From: Martinezella tropici
Lineage (GTDB): Bacteria; Pseudomonadota; Alphaproteobacteria; Rhizobiales; Rhizobiaceae
Assembly (NCBI RefSeq): GCF_003287875.1
Contig: NZ_QMKK01000025.1
Coordinates: 69,501-133,500 of the forward strand
DNA length: 64,000 nucleotides
Reading direction: 5' to 3'
The notes beneath the pieces are model-generated. The model was not told the DNA's origin. It did no database searches and was given only the letters and a program-made list of their open reading frames with translations. Positions 57,759 through 64,000 of the stretch are shown here, piece by piece. The position numbers were made by a program, and so were the translations under genes. The first letter of the stretch is position 1. Each line of letters opens with the position of its first letter.

Positions 57759-59258
57759 TCAGCCGAACTGCTGCCAGATCGTCTTGTAGTCGCAATATTT
57801 GTCGATCGCATGCACCGAGCGGTCGCGGCCGAAACCGGACTGCTTGAAGCCGCCGAACGGCGTCGCGAAATTCGACATGTCATAGGTGTTGATCCACACC
57901 GTACCCGCATGGATCTCCTCGGAAAAGCGATGAGCGCGATCCATGTCCCTGGTGAAGACGGCGCCGGCAAGCCCATAGATCGTGTCATTGGCGATCTTCA
58001 GTGCCTCCTCCTCTGTATCGAAGGGAATGGCGGCGAGCACGGGGCCGAAGATTTCCTGCCGTGCCAGGCTCATGTCGTTGGTCATGTCGACGAAGACACC
58101 CGGCGAGACATAATAGCCGCCTGTCTCGCTCATGACGCGCTCGGCACCGAAGGCACGGCGCGCGCCTTCCTTCTCGCCGGCCGCGATCATCGCCAGCACC
58201 TTGTTCATATGCTCTTCCTCGATCAGGGCGCCAATCTGCGCTGCAGGATCGAGCGGATGCTTGAGGGCGATATCGGATCGGGTGACAGCCTCGATCTTCG
58301 CGATCAACTTGTCCTGCACCGAACGCTGCACGATCAAACGGGTCGACGCATGGCACGTCTCGCCAGAATTGTAGAAGCAGCCCCAGGCAGCCGCGACGGC
58401 GGCCGCATCGAGATCGGCGTCTTCAAAGACGACCAGCGGTGATTTGCCCCCAAGCTCGAGTGCCACCCGCTTGACGTTCGATTGCGCCGCATAACCCATG
58501 ATCAGCTTGCCGACTTCGGTGGAGCCGGTGAAGGCGATCATGTCGACGTCCATGTGCAGCGCCAGCGGCTTGCCGGTTTCCTCTCCGTAACCCGTCACCA
58601 CGTTGAAGACGCCAGCCGGCAGGCCGGCTTCGACGGCAAGCTCGGCAAGCCGAATCGCGGAAAGCGAGGACTGTTCGGCCGGCTTCAGCACGACGGAATT
58701 GCCAGCCGCGATCGCCGGCCCGAGCTTCCAGGCATCGATGATCATCGGATAATTCCAGGGCGTGATCGCCCCGATGACGCCAAGCGGCACCTTGCGCACC
58801 AAGGCCCGCGCATTCGGGCCGGTCGGCGCAATCTCGTCATACATCTTGTCGATCATTTCGCCGTAGAACTGGATGCCGTCGGCGCAGAGCCGCACATCGA
58901 CACCAAGCGACGCCATGACCGGCTTGCCGACATCGATCGTCTCGAGCATGGCCAGCTCGTCACCATGGGCGCGGATGAGATCAGCCCATTTCAACATGAT
59001 CTTCTTCTTTTCGAGCGGTTCCTTCTTGCGCCAGATACCGCTCTCGAAGGCAGCGCGAGCCGAGGCAACGGCAGCGTCGACGTCAGCGGCATTGCCGCGC
59101 GCAAGCTCAGCGCCGGGCTTGCCGTCCATCGGCCGAATGCGGATAAAAGTCTCGCCGGATGCGGCGGCACGATGGGCGCCGTCAATGAAGTGCCGTCCTT
59201 CGGGCTTGAGGCCGGAGAGAACGCTTTCCCAATAGTCGCGCGTGTAATTCTTGGTCAT
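57759..59258 (-). CDS. NAD(P)-dependent aldehyde dehydrogenase
   Basis: 499 residues. Cofactor-binding region ITPWNYP, the general base Glu in LELGGKSP, and the nucleophile Cys in NSGETCHAST are all present. It is close to the PuuC/betaine-aldehyde branch of the family, but the substrate is not determined. The ATG at 59258 (MTKNYTRDYW) is one base downstream of the stop of the alcohol dehydrogenase gene, so the two are translated together. Confidence 0.92.
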   Translation of the reverse strand: MTKNYTRDYWESVLSGLKPEGRHFIDGAHRAAASGETFIRIRPMDGKPGAELARGNAADVDAAVASARAAFESGIWRKKEPLEKKKIMLKWADLIRAHGDELAMLETIDVGKPVMASLGVDVRLCADGIQFYGEMIDKMYDEIAPTGPNARALVRKVPLGVIGAITPWNYPMIIDAWKLGPAIAAGNSVVLKPAEQSSLSAIRLAELAVEAGLPAGVFNVVTGYGEETGKPLALHMDVDMIAFTGSTEVGKLIMGYAAQSNVKRVALELGGKSPLVVFEDADLDAAAVAAAWGCFYNSGETCHASTRLIVQRSVQDKLIAKIEAVTRSDIALKHPLDPAAQIGALIEEEHMNKVLAMIAAGEKEGARRAFGAERVMSETGGYYVSPGVFVDMTNDMSLARQEIFGPVLAAIPFDTEEEALKIANDTIYGLAGAVFTRDMDRAHRFSEEIHAGTVWINTYDMSNFATPFGGFKQSGFGRDRSVHAIDKYCDYKTIWQQFG

Positions 59259-59259
59259 T

Positions 59260-60405
59260 TCAGATTCCTTTCGGCAGCGCCATGACGGCGGCAGCAAAGC
59301 GATCAATATCGGCATCCGTCACGTCACGGATCGTCGAACGCCGCATGGGCTGATTTTCGATCGCGCGCATCTCGCGGGCGAGATCGGTTTCGTTGAACGG
59401 CTTGAATGCAGCCGGCAGCGCGCGCACGATGCCGCAGCGATCCATCCAGTCGGAGACGAAAGCGGGAAGTTCGGCGGCTTTATCGAGGCCGCAGGCCTTA
59501 GCCGCGGCATTCAGATCTGCGGTATCGGCCTCGACGAGCCATGGCAGCGTCACCTCGAAGCCCAGCGCCGTCGCAAGCCCGTGATGGACAGGGCCGAGGC
59601 CGGCGAGCGCATGGCTGATATTGTGGGCAATCGCCGTGCCGCAATTGTCGATGGCAATGCCGGCAAAGCAGGAGCCGAGCAGCACGTCGCCCCGCGCCGC
59701 CATGTCGTCGGACTGCTTGACGGCAGTCTCGAGAGCGCCGGTGATCAAACGCAGCGCCTGATGCGCATAGAATTGCGCACCGCGATGCGTGTTGCGATTG
59801 GTGGCTGCTTCGAAGGCATGAATGAAAGCATCGAGACCGCACCATGCAGTGAGATTAGCAGGCAAGGTCTTCGTCAGCGCCGGATCGAGGATGACGAGGT
59901 CAGCCTTCGTCTCCGGTCCCCAGATCCAGAGCTTCTTGCCCTCAGGCCCGGCAAAGATATTCGTCGCCGATGTCTCCGAACCCGTCCCGGCCGTGGTGGG
60001 GATCATGATTTTCTTCAGCGGGTTTTTCGGCAGGGGATTGGCGGCGAGCGCGTAATGCATCGGATCCTTGCCCGACGCGATGCAGCAGGCGACGATCTTG
60101 CCGATATCGAGCGCCGAGCCGCCGCCGATGCCGATCACCATATCCGCGCCCTGCCCCGCCACGATCGCCGCATGCAGATGCGCAAGCTTCGGCTCGCCGG
60201 CAAAATCGGAGAAGACCCGCGTCTTCACGCCAGCTTCGGCAAGCTCGGCGCTGACCTCTGCGGCAAGACCCGACTGCGCCAGAAAAGCATCGATGACGAG
60301 CAGAACGGTGCGAACGCCATCGAAGGATTTGACCGCAGCGGGAAGGCCGGAGAGCACACCGTCGCCGAAACGAATGTCAGGAATGGCGGAAATGGAAAAG
60401 GACAC
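59260..60405 (-). CDS. Iron-containing alcohol dehydrogenase
   Basis: 381 residues of the group III ADH family. GIGGGSALDIGK is the nucleotide-binding motif and TTAGTGSETSATNIF a second family mark. The metal ligands are in WCGLDAFIHAFEA and the HHGLATA region. The GTG at 60405 was chosen over an upstream ATG because AAGGGGAT precedes it. It heads the cluster and is divergent from a LysR gene across 116 bases. Confidence 0.9.
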   Translation of the reverse strand: MSFSISAIPDIRFGDGVLSGLPAAVKSFDGVRTVLLVIDAFLAQSGLAAEVSAELAEAGVKTRVFSDFAGEPKLAHLHAAIVAGQGADMVIGIGGGSALDIGKIVACCIASGKDPMHYALAANPLPKNPLKKIMIPTTAGTGSETSATNIFAGPEGKKLWIWGPETKADLVILDPALTKTLPANLTAWCGLDAFIHAFEAATNRNTHRGAQFYAHQALRLITGALETAVKQSDDMAARGDVLLGSCFAGIAIDNCGTAIAHNISHALAGLGPVHHGLATALGFEVTLPWLVEADTADLNAAAKACGLDKAAELPAFVSDWMDRCGIVRALPAAFKPFNETDLAREMRAIENQPMRRSTIRDVTDADIDRFAAAVMALPKGI

Positions 60406-60466
60406 GCGGGATCCCCTTGGAAAGCGGCCGAAAATGATGCCACAATCCTGCATCACAATTTCAGAT

Positions 60467-60508
60467 CTTCAAATCCGGGCAATTATCGGGAATATTGATG
60501 ATTTGAAG
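60467..60508. promoter_or_regulatory. Inverted repeat in the LysR/alcohol dehydrogenase divergent promoter
   Basis: CTTCAAATC (60467-60475) and GATTTGAAG (60500-60508) pair perfectly; their centres are 33 bases apart, about three helical turns. The position between the divergent genes suits an operator of the LysR regulator. Confidence 0.55.
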
Positions 60509-60521
60509 TCATGGAGATCGG

Positions 60522-61427
60522 ATGCTGGAGAAAATACCGCTGGAGGCCTTCCGCGTATTCGACGCGGCCGCGCGCGCCATGAACTTCTCCCGCGCCGGCC
60601 GCGAGCTCAACATCACCCAAGCCGCCGTCAGCCGCCGCGTCAAGGGACTGGAGGATCATCTCGGCGCGACGCTCTTCACCAGGCGCGGCCGAAATCTGGC
60701 GCTGACACCGGACGGCGAGCGGCTATTCCAGCGCGTCCGCGCCACGCTGGAATATCTGGAGGAAAGCCTGGAGCCATTTCGCACAGGAACAGGCGAAATC
60801 ATTTCGATCGCGGCCAGCGGCTCTATCTCCCATCTCTGGCTCGGGCAACGGCTGCGGGATTTCGGCAAGGAGAGCCCCGGCATCTCCGTGCGCCTGCTGA
60901 CGACCGACGTTCATTCCGAACTCGCCTCGGAAAACAACGATCTCATCATCATCTATTCCACCGGCGAACATCCGCGCTGGAGCCTGACGCCACTTTTCAA
61001 CGAGGTGCTGGTCCCGGTTGCCTCGCCGGATTATCTGGTAGCTCGCGGCTTAGACCCGCAGACGCTGACGGCAGTCGACATTGCCGGGCTCGATCTCATC
61101 GATTACGAGCGCGCCAACGCCCACTGGATCAGCTTCCGCCAATGGTTCGGCCGGATCGGTGACCCCTTGAAGGGCAAGCTGCCGCGACCGCGCCTGTCCT
61201 TTTCGACCTATATCATGGCAGTGGAGGCAGCTCTCAGGGGCGAGGGCATAGCGCTTGGCAGCCTCGGCCTCATCGAGGAATATCTACAGTCAGGCACCCT
61301 CGTCCCCGTCGGCAATGATCGCGTCGAGAGTGGCTTCGGTTATTATCTGGGTGCACCGCGCTTTCGCTCGCTCTCTCCCGAGGCGGCACAGCTATACCGC
61401 TTTCTGTTGGAGGGGCAACAGGTCTGA
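60522..61427 (+). CDS. LysR-family regulator, GcvA-like
   Basis: 301 residues. The helix-turn-helix reads FRVFDAAARAMNFSRAGRELNITQAAVSRRVKGLEDHLGATLF, close to the GcvA branch. The effector domain starts at about residue 90 and ends with FRFLLEGQQV-like residues. Being divergent from the alcohol dehydrogenase gene, it most likely controls the ADH-ALDH-enolase cluster. The inducer is unknown. Confidence 0.9.
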   Translation: MLEKIPLEAFRVFDAAARAMNFSRAGRELNITQAAVSRRVKGLEDHLGATLFTRRGRNLALTPDGERLFQRVRATLEYLEESLEPFRTGTGEIISIAASGSISHLWLGQRLRDFGKESPGISVRLLTTDVHSELASENNDLIIIYSTGEHPRWSLTPLFNEVLVPVASPDYLVARGLDPQTLTAVDIAGLDLIDYERANAHWISFRQWFGRIGDPLKGKLPRPRLSFSTYIMAVEAALRGEGIALGSLGLIEEYLQSGTLVPVGNDRVESGFGYYLGAPRFRSLSPEAAQLYRFLLEGQQV

Positions 61428-61493
61428 TGCGGCTTCGGAAAAATTCCGGCTACCCTACAGGGCAACCGCATGTGAAATCGTTGCCTCCCCACC

Positions 61494-61514
61494 TTCTCCC
61501 CGCTGGGGAGAAGG
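61494..61514. repeat. Half-RIME palindrome
   Basis: CTTCTCCCC and GGGGAGAAG flank GCT, as in the half element at 20321. The CATATGAGGC-like bases flanking both copies suggest a common shorter element. Confidence 0.6.
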
Positions 61515-61610
61515 GATTGCTGAGCTGACACGCCTCATATGCGACTACGCTAACTTCCCCGATCATGACTTACCGAACAGCAGCACCAGCAAAGGCATGA
61601 CATCACAACA

Positions 61611-61636
61611 AAAAAGCGGCCCAGAGGACCGCTTTC
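61611..61636 (-). terminator. Terminator of the atp operon
   Basis: In the minus direction AAAGCGG and CCGCTTT form a stem (61629-61635 with 61613-61619) followed by a T-run. It lies about 30 bases after the atpC stop codon. Confidence 0.8.
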
Positions 61637-61663
61637 ATCTCACTCATCGCTGTTCGGATCTTA

Positions 61664-62071
61664 TCAATCCTGCGGGATCGAGCCGCGCAGATGCGAGAGT
61701 TCCATGATGAAGTGCTCCAGGCGCGATTTGTGCTCATGATGCTCGGCATCTTCAAGCTCGGCCTTGGCGGCATTGATGCGGCGGTCCAGCTCGTCGCGGC
61801 TCATGTCTTCGACCGGAACGGCGGATTCGGCAAGCAGCGTGCAGCCGGTCGGCAGGATGTCGGCGAAACCGCCGAAGACGACGTAGTCCTGCTTCTTGCC
61901 CGAAGCCGAATGCACCTTGACGACGCCCGGTTTGATCGTGGTCATGGTCGGCGCATGGTTCGCCATGACGGTCATCTCGCCTTCGCTGGCGGGGATGACG
62001 ACATCGATGACCTGTTCCGACAGCAGCAGGCGCTCCGGAGAAACCAGTTCGAAATTGAAATTGTCAGCCAT
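61664..62071 (-). CDS. atpC: ATP synthase epsilon subunit
   Basis: 135 residues. The N-terminal beta sandwich is FNFELVSPERLLLSEQVIDVVIPASEGEMTVMANHAP, followed by the C-terminal helices (DELDRRINAAKAELED). It is part of the F1 rotor stalk. It follows atpD by 77 bases and ends the operon. Confidence 0.97.
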   Translation of the reverse strand: MADNFNFELVSPERLLLSEQVIDVVIPASEGEMTVMANHAPTMTTIKPGVVKVHSASGKKQDYVVFGGFADILPTGCTLLAESAVPVEDMSRDELDRRINAAKAELEDAEHHEHKSRLEHFIMELSHLRGSIPQD

Positions 62072-62148
62072 GGCCCGTCACTTCTCGATTGTCTTATTCG
62101 CAAGGCAAAGGCGCGCGGACAAGGCCGCGCGCCGATGGATTGGCCTGA

Positions 62149-63597
<1,449 letters not shown>

Positions 63598-63603
63598 CTA
63601 ACC

Positions 63604-64000
63604 TCAGAGCGCTTCCGCGCCCGAAATGATTTCAATCAATTCCTTGGTGATCTGTGCCTGGCGCTGACGGTTGTAGTTCAGCGTCAGCTTGTTGATCATC
63701 TCACCAGCGTTGCGCGTCGCATTGTCCATCGCGCTCATCTTGGCGCCCATCTCGCCGGCGACGTTTTCGAGCAACGCGCGGAAGATCTGAACGGAGATGT
63801 TGCGCGGGATCAGGTCCGCGAGGATCGAAGCCGCATCCGGCTCGTATTCATAGACGGCGCCCTTGTGGGCCGCATCTTCTTCGACGACGGCGGGAGCCGA
63901 AGCCGGAATGAGCTGCTGTGCCGTCGGGATCTGGCTGATCACCGACTTGAATTCGGAATAGAACAGCGTGCAGACATCGAATTCGCCGGCTTCGAACATC
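63604..64000 (-). CDS. atpG: ATP synthase gamma subunit, C-terminal part (cut by window edge)
   Basis: About the last 131 residues of gamma. The conserved [54 protein letters not shown] ending is split here only for length: [13 protein letters not shown] is the diagnostic centre. It forms the central shaft of F1. The start lies beyond position 64000. Confidence 0.97.
   Translation of the reverse strand, partial: MFEAGEFDVCTLFYSEFKSVISQIPTAQQLIPASAPAVVEEDAAHKGAVYEYEPDAASILADLIPRNISVQIFRALLENVAGEMGAKMSAMDNATRNAGEMINKLTLNYNRQRQAQITKELIEIISGAEAL

Overview
The window is a stretch of an alphaproteobacterial chromosome, most likely Rhizobium or a close relative. The evidence is high GC content, an aerobic cobaltochelatase pair (CobS/CobT), an ALA-synthase-type hemA, the order aroK-aroB-CorC and xerD-accA, an NAD-dependent formate dehydrogenase of the fdsGBACD type, and intergenic repeats of the rhizobial RIME and short-palindrome kinds. 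No rRNA, CRISPR array, insertion sequence or prophage was seen. Both ends cut genes: hisC at the left and atpG at the right.

Layout. Positions 1-4500 hold the partial hisC, a methyltransferase divergent from gloB, a cupin-like protein, a secreted esterase and a frameshifted glyoxalase-like gene. Positions 4500-8750 hold a DMT exporter, a DUF3108 protein, rpmB, a queuosine-precursor transporter and a phytase-like esterase. Positions 8760-13100 hold cobT, cobS, a J-domain protein and bolA. Positions 13100-20230 hold the tightly packed aroK-aroB-corC operon, a 55-aa membrane protein coupled to xerD, accA, and a lipoprotein L,D-transpeptidase overlapping a TusA-like gene. Positions 20390-26680 hold a His-rich CobW GTPase, a D-Ala-D-Ala carboxypeptidase, an M20 amidohydrolase, tRNA-Arg(CCT) with a lower-GC acetyltransferase beside it, a BON protein and dxr. 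Positions 26780-31940 hold hemA and a form II coxSLM set. Positions 32230-41010 hold a glycine-zipper lipoprotein, tamA-tamB, an arginase and a cheW.

Positions 41080-50100 form a formate module read on the minus strand: LysR regulator, fdsG, fdsB, fdsA, a RIME repeat, fdhD, fdsD and an oxalate/formate-family MFS carrier. Positions 50160-55000 hold an ArsR regulator, an SDR, glpR-glpD, and soxR divergent from an FMN reductase with a near-consensus SoxR box in a 19-bp-spacer promoter. Positions 55170-61430 hold an acyltransferase and an uncharacterised catabolic cluster (enolase-superfamily enzyme, aldehyde dehydrogenase, Fe-type alcohol dehydrogenase) with a divergent LysR gene. The window ends with atpC, atpD and part of atpG.

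Most of the window is core metabolism. The parts most worth a second look are regulatory or accessory: the SoxR promoter, the inverted repeats at the two LysR loci, an Irr-like box before hemA, a RIME whose arm forms the ribosome-binding site of fdhD, and the enolase/ALDH/ADH cluster. I found no gene set that I can defend as a wholly new system.
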